Source of the DNA: Pseudomonadota bacterium
GTDB taxonomy: Bacteria; Pseudomonadota; Gammaproteobacteria; Burkholderiales; Burkholderiaceae_B
Direction of reading: 5' to 3'
Assembly (NCBI GenBank): GCA_023422555.1
Contig: JAFAGQ010000074.1
Coordinates: forward strand, 1-9,395
DNA length: 9,395 nt
In this document: piece after piece, positions 1 through 6,625 of the stretch
Layout of the letters: every line of letters starts with the position of its first letter
Numbering within the stretch: position 1 is the first letter of the stretch
Made by a program: the position numbers and the translations under genes
Notes under the pieces: generated by a model
What the model saw: only the letters and a program-made list of their open reading frames with translations
Database searches by the model: none
What the model was told of the DNA's origin: nothing

Positions 1-66
1 ACCGCCGCAGAACAGGCCTGCGGCAGTCAGCGCTGCCAGGGAACGGGTAATAAGCGCTTTTTTCAT
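1..66 (-). CDS. Start of a secreted protein, probably the periplasmic heme-binding protein of a heme ABC transporter (partial)
   Basis: Only the first 22 codons are inside the window; the gene continues past its left edge. They encode a typical Sec signal peptide: MKK, then a hydrophobic, Ala/Leu-rich core ending near FCGG. The ATG lies 34 bases after the hemS stop on the same strand, so the two are probably cotranscribed. In Bordetella bhuRSTUV and related heme operons the gene after the HemS homologue encodes the periplasmic heme-binding protein (BhuT/HmuT). That identity is inferred from gene order and the export signal; no mature sequence is visible. The Shine-Dalgarno sequence is weak (a GACGGAAA stretch upstream). 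Confidence 0.6.
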   Translation of the reverse strand, partial: MKKALITRSLAALTAAGLFCGG

Positions 67-100
67 CAATGTTTTCCGTCTGATTGCCTGCATCTTCCAG

Positions 101-1138
101 TTACGCTGCCAGAGGCTGTTTGCACAGCGACTCAAGCAGTTCACGCCATTCCTTGATTTCCGGATTGCCGGGCTTGCGTGCACCAAAGAACTGAACGATC
201 TGTTCGCCGCTTTCAGAAAAGCCTTCCAGAGACGTGACCCAGCCATCGTCTGTCGGTTTGTTCACGATCCAGGTGCTGTGGATTGCCGTGGTGTCCAGGT
301 GCAGATTGAATTTGGGGTCCAGAATGTTGAACCAGGGACCGGTACGCATAAGTTTTTTAATAGGACCGGAATGAATCTGAATGATGCCCTTGTTGCCAAC
401 GAAGCACATGATATCCAGATCGGTATCAGCAGCCCGCTGCAGCATGTTTTCAATGGCGTCATTGTCAACGCGCTGTGCCAGATCTTCTCCGGCGCTTTCC
501 AGCACCTGCAGACGTGGCAGATTCCATTTTTTCAGCAGTCCGGCAAAATCATGCGTGTCTGTCATGCCAAGCCAGTCCTGGCGCAGGGATTCGGGGGCTT
601 CTGTTGCATACGTTTTAGGTGCGGCAGGCGTGGTATCGACGGGTTCCGCTTCCTGATTCTGTGCGCGGAATTTTTCCACCAGCGCATCGTACGCGGCCAT
701 ATCGGAATTTTCGGTACAGTAGACTTTATGCAGTGCCATGCCTGCACGATCGAAAAACTGAATGCTCTTGCGACCATTTTGTGTCACTGCCCAGGTGTAT
801 TTCCAGCTGGAAAAGAACACGCGCAGATCAATATCGGCGCCCAGAACGAGACCAACGGGACCATTACCCACTTTGACCGATTCGTAGCGACCATGACGCT
901 CGTGCACACACCATTCGTTGCGGGTCAGCAGCATCACTTCCCCCAGTGTCTGCAATTCCTTGAAGATGGTCTGTGCAGTGCCTTCAAGCAGGATGGCCTG
1001 GATATCACCACATTGTGCGGCTACCAGCTCCATTTCACTTACGCCGAGTTTTTCCGCTGCATTGCGAACGCGAAGTTTTGGTTCTTCCTGCACCAATGCA
1101 TCGTATCGGGCTTTAAGGTTACTGTTTTTTTCGGTCAT
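101..1138 (-). CDS. hemS: HemS/HmuS/BhuS-family cytoplasmic heme-binding and heme-degrading protein
   Basis: The protein is 345 aa, the usual HemS length. Members bind heme in the cytoplasm after import and pass it on or degrade it. Two homologous halves are visible. The first half includes GNGPVGLVLGADIDLRVFFSSW-type sequence at about residues 91-112, with an Arg at 106 in the region of the HemS distal arginine. The second half includes GIIQIHSGPIKKL (251-263), PWFNILDPKFNLHLD (268-282) and STWIVNKPTDDGWVTSLE (288-305). The candidate proximal heme ligand is His196 in TDTHDFAGLLKKW, the same position and context as His196 of Yersinia HemS. The ATG at 1138 was chosen over a longer frame starting at 1210 because family members begin with this helix (MTEKNSNLKARYDALVQE) and a GAGAG stretch lies about 9 bases upstream. 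The gene follows the heme receptor by 84 bases and precedes a secreted-protein gene by 34 bases. Confidence 0.93.
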   Translation of the reverse strand: MTEKNSNLKARYDALVQEEPKLRVRNAAEKLGVSEMELVAAQCGDIQAILLEGTAQTIFKELQTLGEVMLLTRNEWCVHERHGRYESVKVGNGPVGLVLGADIDLRVFFSSWKYTWAVTQNGRKSIQFFDRAGMALHKVYCTENSDMAAYDALVEKFRAQNQEAEPVDTTPAAPKTYATEAPESLRQDWLGMTDTHDFAGLLKKWNLPRLQVLESAGEDLAQRVDNDAIENMLQRAADTDLDIMCFVGNKGIIQIHSGPIKKLMRTGPWFNILDPKFNLHLDTTAIHSTWIVNKPTDDGWVTSLEGFSESGEQIVQFFGARKPGNPEIKEWRELLESLCKQPLAA

Positions 1139-1173
1139 GGGTCTAACTCTCGTATAGGTTTTTAAAATGATTT

Positions 1174-1203
1174 CAACCGGGCGGTCGTGCGACAGCCCGG
1201 TTG
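1174..1203 (-). other. Perfect 9-bp intercistronic hairpin between the heme receptor gene and hemS
   Basis: CAACCGGGC at 1174-1182 is the exact reverse complement of GCCCGGTTG at 1195-1203, with a 12-base loop. On the coding (minus) strand it begins about 20 bases after the receptor stop codon and is followed by an A/T-rich run (GAAATCATTTTAAAAA) without a compact U tract. It could act as a partial terminator or as a structure that stabilises the mRNA end, lowering hemS expression relative to the receptor or the reverse. The inverted repeat is seen; its function is inferred. Confidence 0.6.
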
Positions 1204-1222
1204 CGTTCAAATTACTGGTCGA

Positions 1223-3550
1223 TCAGTACTGATAACTGACTGACACGCGTACGTAGCGACCAGCTTCTGAATAATAGTCGATTGGGCGTGGCAACGCGGA
1301 CGCTCCGGCTGTTGGCACACTCAGCGCATTCCAGTATTTCTTATCGAACAGGTTAATGACGCTGAGCTGGAATTTCAACCCTTTCATGGCCGCTGGTGAC
1401 CACCAGCCATGGACATCAAGCGTACCATAACCCGGGGCTTTGAAATCGGCGTATTTTACGTCGCCGCCCACTTCTGGATACTGCACTTTATCGCGTTTGT
1501 TGGCCAGTGTCCACACCGTTTCCGCACCCCACTGCGGCGTTTTATAGCCCAGTGCCAGGGTACCCTTCAGAGGGGCAACCGAATTCAGATGCTGTCCGGT
1601 TTCCTGATCTTTGCCAACCGTCCACGCTGCCGTTGCACGTGTATAGAGATTGTCATTGATGTTCCAGTAACCCATGGCTTCAGCACCATAAATGCGAACG
1701 CGGCTGCGGTTTGCATAGGTGGTCACACCGTTGGGATACAGCCCCTGTTGCATCATGGCGTAGAACGGAGAGTCCGAACCGACCGGGATGTTTTCATCAA
1801 TGAAGTCTTTGTAGCGTGTTTCAAAGATATTCAGAGAACCGCCAACTGTCTGGCCTTTAGCCTGGAACCCGAGTTCCCAGCCACGGCTGCGCTCGGCTTC
1901 CAGATCGGGATCGCCCTTGCGCATATAGTTGGCGGGAGAGCCATATTGCAGAAACAGTTCAGGTGCCGTAGGAGCGCGATATCCATAACCGTAACGGGCA
2001 GTTACGCTGTAGATGTCAGAGGCATTCCACACAAATTCCAGAGAGGGAGAAACCTGGCTGCCGCTGCGATTGCGCAGTTCGCTTTCGTATCCGTTCTGGT
2101 TGGAGGCAAAACCGCCGCCGGTCTGAGGTTTGCGTGACCAGCTGTCATAGCGCACAGCAGGAGTCAGCTCAAACTGATCATTGTTCCACATGAAGGCGTG
2201 GCTGGCTGACAGCGACAGATCACGACTCTTGACTTTTGGTGTATCACCCTGGTTGGAGTGCAGGAATTCGCAGGTACGCGGACCCATAAATGCGGGAAGC
2301 CCTTTTGGAACCGTCGGGCAGTTGTCTACCCCGGCTGAATACTGCTCGTAAGTATCGCTGGCATACGTGGCGCCGACGATCCAATGACCGCGCAGAGCCG
2401 AATCACCCCAATAACCGCCAGCGTTCAGATTGGCACCCCAGCCTTTCTGTTCGATGCTGTTGTCGCGCTCGTAGACACCGCTGGGATAACCATACATGAA
2501 TGGGTCACCGGGAATCGCATACGCACGACCATCTTTCTTGCGAATCGCACGCTGGTCGGTTTCAATTTTGGATTTCGCCCAGTACAGCTGAATGCCGGCC
2601 TGATCCAGCGCAGAATAAGCCTGGGTAGACTTGTAGTTGTAGTCAGCCCAGATACGATCACGCTTCAGGCGTTCAATCACCGTATTATCGCCAATACCGT
2701 ATGTCGTTGTATTCTGGTCATGCATCTGGTCAATAGTGCGGTCCAGGCGGAAAGAACTGGCACTTAGTCCCAGTGTCTGGCCTGGAGCCAGTTCATGCTC
2801 GAGTCTGATAGCCGTATTCTTGCTGGTGTAATCCGCAGGATTCATCTTGGTACGGGTCGCACCGTATCCGCCAATATCACCACCATTTTCGGCTTCGTGG
2901 CCGGTACTGATGCCGTATTCCAGAAGCATTTTGGTGGACGCGCCAAGACGGGTGGCCAGGGCCATATTGCCACCGATGCTGTCATCCAGCCCGTCATGCG
3001 TGCCCTTGATCAGAAAACCAATGTCCTTGCCATCTGTCAGCAAATCATCCGGACGCAGTCCGCGCAGAATGACCGTACCGGCCAGCGCAGACGCATTGCC
3101 CGCACCAGCGCCACGTACCACATCCACTGCGGAAAGCGTATTGAAGTTGACAGTGTCGAGTCCGCCCTTGACGCCGCGACTACCATCGTTGAGCCATGGC
3201 AAAGGAATACCGTCTTGCAGAACCCGTACCCGATTGCCGTCCAGGCCGCGCAAATTCACGCTTTTGTTATCGCGATTGAAATCCAGACCAGGAATGAGGC
3301 GGCCCAGGTCGGACCAGTTCTGAACCTGATTGTCGGAAATTTCACTACGGGTGGTCGTGGTTTGCCAGCTGGGTGCAGGCGCTTCGTCCTGGGCACGAAC
3401 CATACTGAGTGTTGGAACCGTGCTCTTGCCTGCTGGCGTAGTTGAGCTTGTGTTGCTGGTCTCGTTAACGAGTTGACCGTGGGCAAGGCCCGCGCTGAGC
3501 ATGACGGAGACAAGTGCCGTCAGACGGAAGGGCAAAGTGACAGTTTTCAT
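1223..3550 (-). CDS. bhuR: TonB-dependent outer-membrane heme/hemoglobin receptor (BhuR-like)
   Basis: The 775-aa protein belongs to the TonB-dependent hemoglobin/heme receptor family. It has a signal peptide (about 1-25, ending GLAHG), a candidate TonB box near VPTLSMVRAQ (45-54), a plug domain (about 60-165, with LIPGLDF, VNLRGLDGNRVRVLQDGIP and VDVVRGAGAGNASALAGTV), then a 22-strand-type barrel. It carries the receptor signature pair YRAP (524-527, FRAP box) and GDPDLEAERS (546-555, NPNL box), and ends NLFDKKYW ... RVSVSYQY with the expected C-terminal aromatic residue. Two cysteines (411, 427) could form a loop disulfide. The ATG at 3550 is preferred over the frame opening at 3697 because it starts the signal peptide, although no clear Shine-Dalgarno sequence precedes it. 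There is no N-terminal STN signalling domain. No His occurs in the mature plug or between the YRAP and DPDL boxes, where heme receptors usually have one. The heme substrate is supported by hemS next door. Confidence 0.9.
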   Translation of the reverse strand: MKTVTLPFRLTALVSVMLSAGLAHGQLVNETSNTSSTTPAGKSTVPTLSMVRAQDEAPAPSWQTTTTRSEISDNQVQNWSDLGRLIPGLDFNRDNKSVNLRGLDGNRVRVLQDGIPLPWLNDGSRGVKGGLDTVNFNTLSAVDVVRGAGAGNASALAGTVILRGLRPDDLLTDGKDIGFLIKGTHDGLDDSIGGNMALATRLGASTKMLLEYGISTGHEAENGGDIGGYGATRTKMNPADYTSKNTAIRLEHELAPGQTLGLSASSFRLDRTIDQMHDQNTTTYGIGDNTVIERLKRDRIWADYNYKSTQAYSALDQAGIQLYWAKSKIETDQRAIRKKDGRAYAIPGDPFMYGYPSGVYERDNSIEQKGWGANLNAGGYWGDSALRGHWIVGATYASDTYEQYSAGVDNCPTVPKGLPAFMGPRTCEFLHSNQGDTPKVKSRDLSLSASHAFMWNNDQFELTPAVRYDSWSRKPQTGGGFASNQNGYESELRNRSGSQVSPSLEFVWNASDIYSVTARYGYGYRAPTAPELFLQYGSPANYMRKGDPDLEAERSRGWELGFQAKGQTVGGSLNIFETRYKDFIDENIPVGSDSPFYAMMQQGLYPNGVTTYANRSRVRIYGAEAMGYWNINDNLYTRATAAWTVGKDQETGQHLNSVAPLKGTLALGYKTPQWGAETVWTLANKRDKVQYPEVGGDVKYADFKAPGYGTLDVHGWWSPAAMKGLKFQLSVINLFDKKYWNALSVPTAGASALPRPIDYYSEAGRYVRVSVSYQY

Positions 3551-3569
3551 AAAAAAATAATCGTTTGAA

Positions 3570-3607
3570 AAGCGATGCGCCGCTTCACCCTTCAATTTAA
3601 AAGGGCG
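3570..3607 (-). promoter_or_regulatory. Two back-to-back hairpins in the heme receptor leader
   Basis: On the minus strand CGCCCTT pairs with AAGGGTG around an 8-base loop (3586-3607; one G-U pair). It is followed with no gap by AAGCG pairing with CGCTT around a 6-base loop (3570-3585). The second hairpin ends 19 bases before the receptor ATG, and the bases between include seven Ts but no obvious ribosome binding site. Such a leader could affect translation initiation or mRNA stability. The pairings are visible in the sequence; any regulatory role is inference. Confidence 0.4.
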
Positions 3608-3676
3608 TTCCGGAATGTCACCGCGTGGGAGGCACATCTGAGATACACATTGAAATATCTGAAACGAAAGAGCACC

Positions 3677-3695
3677 CGTAATGCAAACTATTATC
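3677..3695 (-). promoter_or_regulatory. Fur-box-like site overlapping the probable heme receptor promoter
   Basis: The minus strand reads GATAATAGTTTGCATTACG, which matches the classical 19-bp Fur consensus GATAATGATAATCATTATC at 12 of 19 positions by my alignment, mostly in its two outer parts (GATAAT and CATTA). Its GATAAT could also be the -10 hexamer of a promoter with a weak -35. A Fur site at a promoter would give iron-repressed transcription of the heme uptake genes, as known for Bordetella bhuR. The start codon lies about 130 bases downstream. Confidence 0.5.
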
Positions 3696-3887
3696 AATTA
3701 CATTGTGATTAATTATTGAAATTTTTCGTATTCTGTTGTATTTCGTTCGGGTTTTCGTAAGAAACAGGGTTGTTGATGGCTTTGGGAGCAGGAAAGGAGT
3801 CACCCGCTCTTACAGCCCTTGTACAGACAGAATTTGTCGGCGTCAAAGGCGCAAGCCAAGAACGAATTTGTCAAATGGTGGGGATTG

Positions 3888-3905
3888 AAAAGCGGTCAGC
3901 CGCCT
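3888..3905 (-). terminator. Weak intrinsic terminator overlapping the patatin gene stop codon
   Basis: On the minus strand AGGCGG CTGA CCGCTT folds into a 6-bp stem (one G-U pair) with a CTGA tetraloop that contains the TGA stop, followed by a short T run. It would end the ynfA-patatin transcript before the heme receptor promoter. The stem and T run are short, so termination may be partial or absent. Confidence 0.35.
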
Positions 3906-5419
3906 GAATAGAGGTCGCCCGCAAAGTCCACAATAGGCTGACGATTCGGGGCGATATGCTGCGACGAAGTTGTAACAGCGGACTGTGCGGACGCCCCCTG
4001 CCCGGGGCTGGAATCCGACCCCGCCGGTGTAGAGACCGACAAAGGCTGCTGCGGCAACCCGGCACCCAGACTCCTGAGCAGTTTCTGATATTCGGCGTTC
4101 TGACGCAGTGTCTGCCGGCCCGCTTCAATAAGTGCATCCACATCTTTGCGATTGACGGTAAAAAGCGTGGGAATGCGCAGCAGATGCCGGCGCGGCACGG
4201 AAAGCCCTTCCGGGACATCATGCAGGCTGACAGGTACAACGTGCAGTTGCGCATTCGGTGCCAGCAGCGATTTCAGCTGCGGGCTTAGCGATCTTTTTAA
4301 TTCCGCCCACTGTCGCCCCGTGTCTTCAACCATCTGCATGGTTTCCTTGGTCACACGCCCCGACGTACTGAACATGATGGTATCGAACACCTCTGTCAGG
4401 GTAGGCACATTGCCGCTTTTGTCGATATCTACGCTGGGGTCACGCTCGGCGTTGACCACGACCAGCACGACTTTTTTGACCGTCCCTTTGCTGATCTGCC
4501 CACGGCGCAACTGGCCCACACCCAGCGACACCCGATTGATCAGGCTACGCACACCCAGATTGTCGGATAAGCCACCGTCCACCAGATGAATATAAGGCCG
4601 ATTCCTGCTGTCCAGATAGCTCATGACATCGGCGCGATAGGTGCGCAGCTTGTAGTCTCCATGCAGCCGAGCCACTTCCTCGCGTTTCTTCTGCGAGTAA
4701 GCACATTGTCCCGCATAATTTTTCAGGGTGAGCGGTGACAGCACAATGGGCACTGCGGCCGATGACGCCACGGCAAACCCAAGCGGCACTTTACGAATAT
4801 CCGAGCACAGTGTAGCGAACTGATCAGGCGAGAACTCGAAGCTGGTTCCCTGCGAGAGATCGGTTGCCACCACAATCAGGTCCGCATGGGGATTGCGGTA
4901 CAGATCCTCATAGGTTTTGCCGTCGTAGAGTCCATCCAGCTTTTCTGCCAGCACATGGCCGCGGCCCAGTGTGGGTGAAATCGCGGCCGCATAATTACGG
5001 GGGTTGAAAATCGCGGATACCAGGGTCTGCTGGAAATCCTTGTACAGATAGTCGTTCTTGAAACCGGGAAAGGTTTTGTCGCCGTTCAGCGCGTAATAGG
5101 CAGCCACGATACTGCCGCCCGAGACACCGCGCACCACATCTACCTGACTCAGAAGCGACTGCTGATGCCCATTCCATTGCACCTGTGTATCGGCCAGTTC
5201 CTTAAGCACGCCATAACCAAAAGCAGCGGCACGCGCTCCTCCCCCGGAAAAACTCAATACCATCACAAACGAGGGGTCGGTTCTTTCGTCCAGTCGCGCA
5301 TTGTCAACGCCTGCATCGGGCGTTCCCTCTGGCAGTGGCGGGTTCTGCCAGGGCGTGAGAGACGAACATGCGGCAAGCACGGCGAACAGAGGAAGGACGA
5401 GAAGTTTGCGCATTTGCAT
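3896..5419 (-). CDS. Patatin-like phospholipase family lipoprotein
   Basis: The 507-aa protein has a lipoprotein signal peptide, MQMRKLLVLPLFAVLAAC, with a lipobox LAAC (15-18), so it is probably anchored to a membrane by Cys18. The patatin domain follows, with an oxyanion-hole motif SGGGARAAAFG (58-68), the nucleophile elbow GVSGG with Ser100 (98-102) and the catalytic Asp in DGGLSDN (Asp281). This is the Ser-Asp dyad of patatin lipid acyl hydrolases, so lipase or phospholipase activity is expected; the actual lipid is unknown. The tail after about residue 455 is rich in Ser, Gln, Ala and Pro and looks disordered. The ATG at 5419 was chosen because an AGGA sequence lies 11-12 bases upstream and because it yields the signal peptide; a second ATG two codons later (5413) is possible. 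The frame stays open upstream to 5665, but that stretch is ynfA in another frame. The start lies 5 bases after the ynfA stop, suggesting translational coupling. Confidence 0.9.
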   Translation of the reverse strand: MQMRKLLVLPLFAVLAACSSLTPWQNPPLPEGTPDAGVDNARLDERTDPSFVMVLSFSGGGARAAAFGYGVLKELADTQVQWNGHQQSLLSQVDVVRGVSGGSIVAAYYALNGDKTFPGFKNDYLYKDFQQTLVSAIFNPRNYAAAISPTLGRGHVLAEKLDGLYDGKTYEDLYRNPHADLIVVATDLSQGTSFEFSPDQFATLCSDIRKVPLGFAVASSAAVPIVLSPLTLKNYAGQCAYSQKKREEVARLHGDYKLRTYRADVMSYLDSRNRPYIHLVDGGLSDNLGVRSLINRVSLGVGQLRRGQISKGTVKKVVLVVVNAERDPSVDIDKSGNVPTLTEVFDTIMFSTSGRVTKETMQMVEDTGRQWAELKRSLSPQLKSLLAPNAQLHVVPVSLHDVPEGLSVPRRHLLRIPTLFTVNRKDVDALIEAGRQTLRQNAEYQKLLRSLGAGLPQQPLSVSTPAGSDSSPGQGASAQSAVTTSSQHIAPNRQPIVDFAGDLYSGG

Positions 5420-5424
5420 GATTG

Positions 5425-5757
5425 TTATTTTCCTGCCAGTGTCCAGCCGGATACCATGAGTCCCATACCGGCCAAAGCCAGTATCAGTCCCGTCCATTCT
5501 ATGCCCGATAGCGCACTTCGGTCCACGATATTGAGCCAGAGTACGGAAATGACGACGTACACAGCGCCATAGGCAGCATAGACCCGACCCGTTGCCACAG
5601 GATGCAAGGTAAGCAGCCACGCAAAGACAACCAGTGTCACCAGCGAAACCGCCAGCGTCCACCACGCGCCATCACGACGCAGCCAGTAGTAGAAAAGATA
5701 GCAGCCGGCGATTTCCGCGATGGCAGTTAGGATAAACAGGAAAATAACACGCAGCAC
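5425..5757 (-). CDS. ynfA: YnfA family (UPF0060) small inner-membrane protein
   Basis: The 110-aa, four-helix membrane protein aligns along its whole length with E. coli YnfA: AIAEIAGCYLFYYWLRR near the start, the family signature WLLTLHPVATGRVYAAYGAVYV in the middle (about 48-69), and DWTG-like IEWTGLILALAGMGLMVSGW at the end. The family resembles small multidrug resistance transporters, and E. coli and Shigella YnfA have been linked to efflux, but the physiological substrate here is unknown. The start is a GTG at 5757; this position matches the E. coli start and no ATG is available. The ribosome binding site is weak (GGGG about 8-10 bases upstream). The stop lies 5 bases before the patatin gene. 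Confidence 0.95.
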   Translation of the reverse strand: MLRVIFLFILTAIAEIAGCYLFYYWLRRDGAWWTLAVSLVTLVVFAWLLTLHPVATGRVYAAYGAVYVVISVLWLNIVDRSALSGIEWTGLILALAGMGLMVSGWTLAGK

Positions 5758-5789
5758 GTCAGGGCCCCGTAAATTTGTGAATCCTGCAG

Positions 5790-5818
5790 ATCATACCCTG
5801 CCGGAAGTCATTTCGCCA
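5790..5818 (-). promoter_or_regulatory. Possible sigma70-type promoter for ynfA and the patatin gene
   Basis: On the minus strand a TATGAT -10 hexamer (5790-5795, 5 of 6 to consensus) lies 17 bases from a poor -35, TGGCGA (5813-5818, 3 of 6). Transcription would begin about 25 bases before the ynfA GTG. Spacing and position are good, but the -35 match is weak. Confidence 0.3.
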
Positions 5819-5944
5819 GAGTGGGAATGGAGATGATCATCGAGGCCAGAACTTTAGCAACGCTGCGACCTAAGCAAACCTGCGAATGAGCCAATGCAAA
5901 GGCTTTAGCGATGCATCGACATATTCGATACCTTACTTGATAAC

Positions 5945-6478
5945 TTATTCAATGACACCGCAGACCATCCGGGCTGCACCACCGCCCAGTTCTTTGGGAT
6001 GATCGGAGTAATTATCGCCGCCTTCATGAATCATGAGTGCGTGCTTGCTGACGTCAGACAAGGACTTCAGTTTTGGCGCCAGCACGGCATACGTGGCGGT
6101 TCCATCTTCGGCAACCACAAGTCCGGGCAGATCGCCAAGATGGCCTTCATCACTATAGGGGCCTTCATGCTTGCCGGTTTTTTTCGGATCGAGATGGCCG
6201 CCGGCTGCCTGGGCAGGAACCTTCTTGCCATCTTTATCGGCCGCATCACAACTGGGATTTTCGTGCACATGAAAGCCATGCACGCCAGGCTTGAGGCCCT
6301 TGATGTCAGGCGTAAATAGCAGGCCATAAGGCGTTTCACTGATGGTCACTTCGCCGGCAGCCTCTCCTGCCCCCGACTCGGTCGCCAGATTCATTGGCAC
6401 TTTAACGTCTGCTGCCGATGCGACAGACAGTGTACCCAGACCCAGAATTCCGGTGAAAAGCAGCGTCTTTAATTTCAT
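5945..6478 (-). CDS. sodC: Periplasmic copper/zinc superoxide dismutase SodC
   Basis: The 177-aa protein converts superoxide to oxygen and hydrogen peroxide in the periplasm. It begins with a Sec signal peptide, cleaved probably after ASA at 20-22. All metal ligands expected for the family can be seen: His70 and His72 in GFHVHE, the bridging His95 in GGHLDP, His104 in KHEGP, His113 and Asp116 in EGHLGDLP, and His151 in IHEGGDNYSD. Cys77 and Cys173 can form the conserved disulfide. The ATG at 6478 has a strong GGAG Shine-Dalgarno sequence about 6-7 bases upstream and starts the signal peptide, so the longer frame opening at 6532 is rejected. The gene is 132 bases downstream of the MFS gene and probably has its own promoter, though I see no convincing hexamer pair. 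Confidence 0.97.
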   Translation of the reverse strand: MKLKTLLFTGILGLGTLSVASAADVKVPMNLATESGAGEAAGEVTISETPYGLLFTPDIKGLKPGVHGFHVHENPSCDAADKDGKKVPAQAAGGHLDPKKTGKHEGPYSDEGHLGDLPGLVVAEDGTATYAVLAPKLKSLSDVSKHALMIHEGGDNYSDHPKELGGGAARMVCGVIE

Positions 6479-6592
6479 TGCATTCTCCAAAAAATACAGT
6501 GTGAAAGAAAAGGCTAACACCAGAATCACCATTGTGATATCGATGTTTCATTTGTTCATAACTGGATGCAAATCCGTCATGAATTGAGATGG

Positions 6593-6625
6593 GTCGGTTG
6601 AAAAATGAATTTATTTTTCGCCGAC
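6593..6625. other. Interrupted inverted repeat spanning the MFS gene stop codon
   Basis: On the plus strand GTCGG (6593-6597) and AAAAAT (6601-6606) pair with ATTTTT (6613-6618) and CCGAC (6621-6625), with a small internal mismatch and a 6-base loop. It is followed by TTTTT on the plus strand only, where no gene reads in. On the minus strand it lies at the end of the MFS gene and may help end that transcript before sodC, but no T run follows on that strand. Confidence 0.35.

Larger units (their letters stand above)
3551..3895. other. Regulatory region upstream of the heme receptor, no gene seen
   Basis: This 345-base gap between the patatin stop and the receptor start has no coding frame with recognisable sequence or codon use. 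From the receptor outward it holds an A7 run next to the start codon, two adjacent hairpins (3570-3607), an AT-rich stretch with a Fur-box-like site (3677-3695), three spaced copies of ACGAAA on the minus strand (TTTCGT at 3724-3729, 3741-3746 and 3753-3758), and two copies of GAATTTGTC (3830-3838 and 3864-3872). No ECF sigma factor or anti-sigma gene is present, unlike the region upstream of Bordetella bhuR. Confidence 0.6.

Noticed and set aside
278..1165. Long plus-strand frame of 295 codons opposite hemS
   Set aside because: It is the mirror of a strongly conserved HemS gene, its product has no recognisable family and is rich in Cys, Phe and His as antisense frames often are, and it has no convincing start signal.
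1409..2137. Plus-strand frame of 242 codons inside the heme receptor gene (and further ones at 2384-2767 and 2795-3445)
   Set aside because: Each lies wholly opposite the receptor, whose domains are continuous from start to stop; they are antisense shadows.
5420..5665. N-terminal extension of the patatin protein upstream of its lipoprotein signal
   Set aside because: The extension is Cys- and Gly-rich, overlaps ynfA in another frame and would bury the signal peptide; the ATG at 5419 with its own ribosome binding site is far better.
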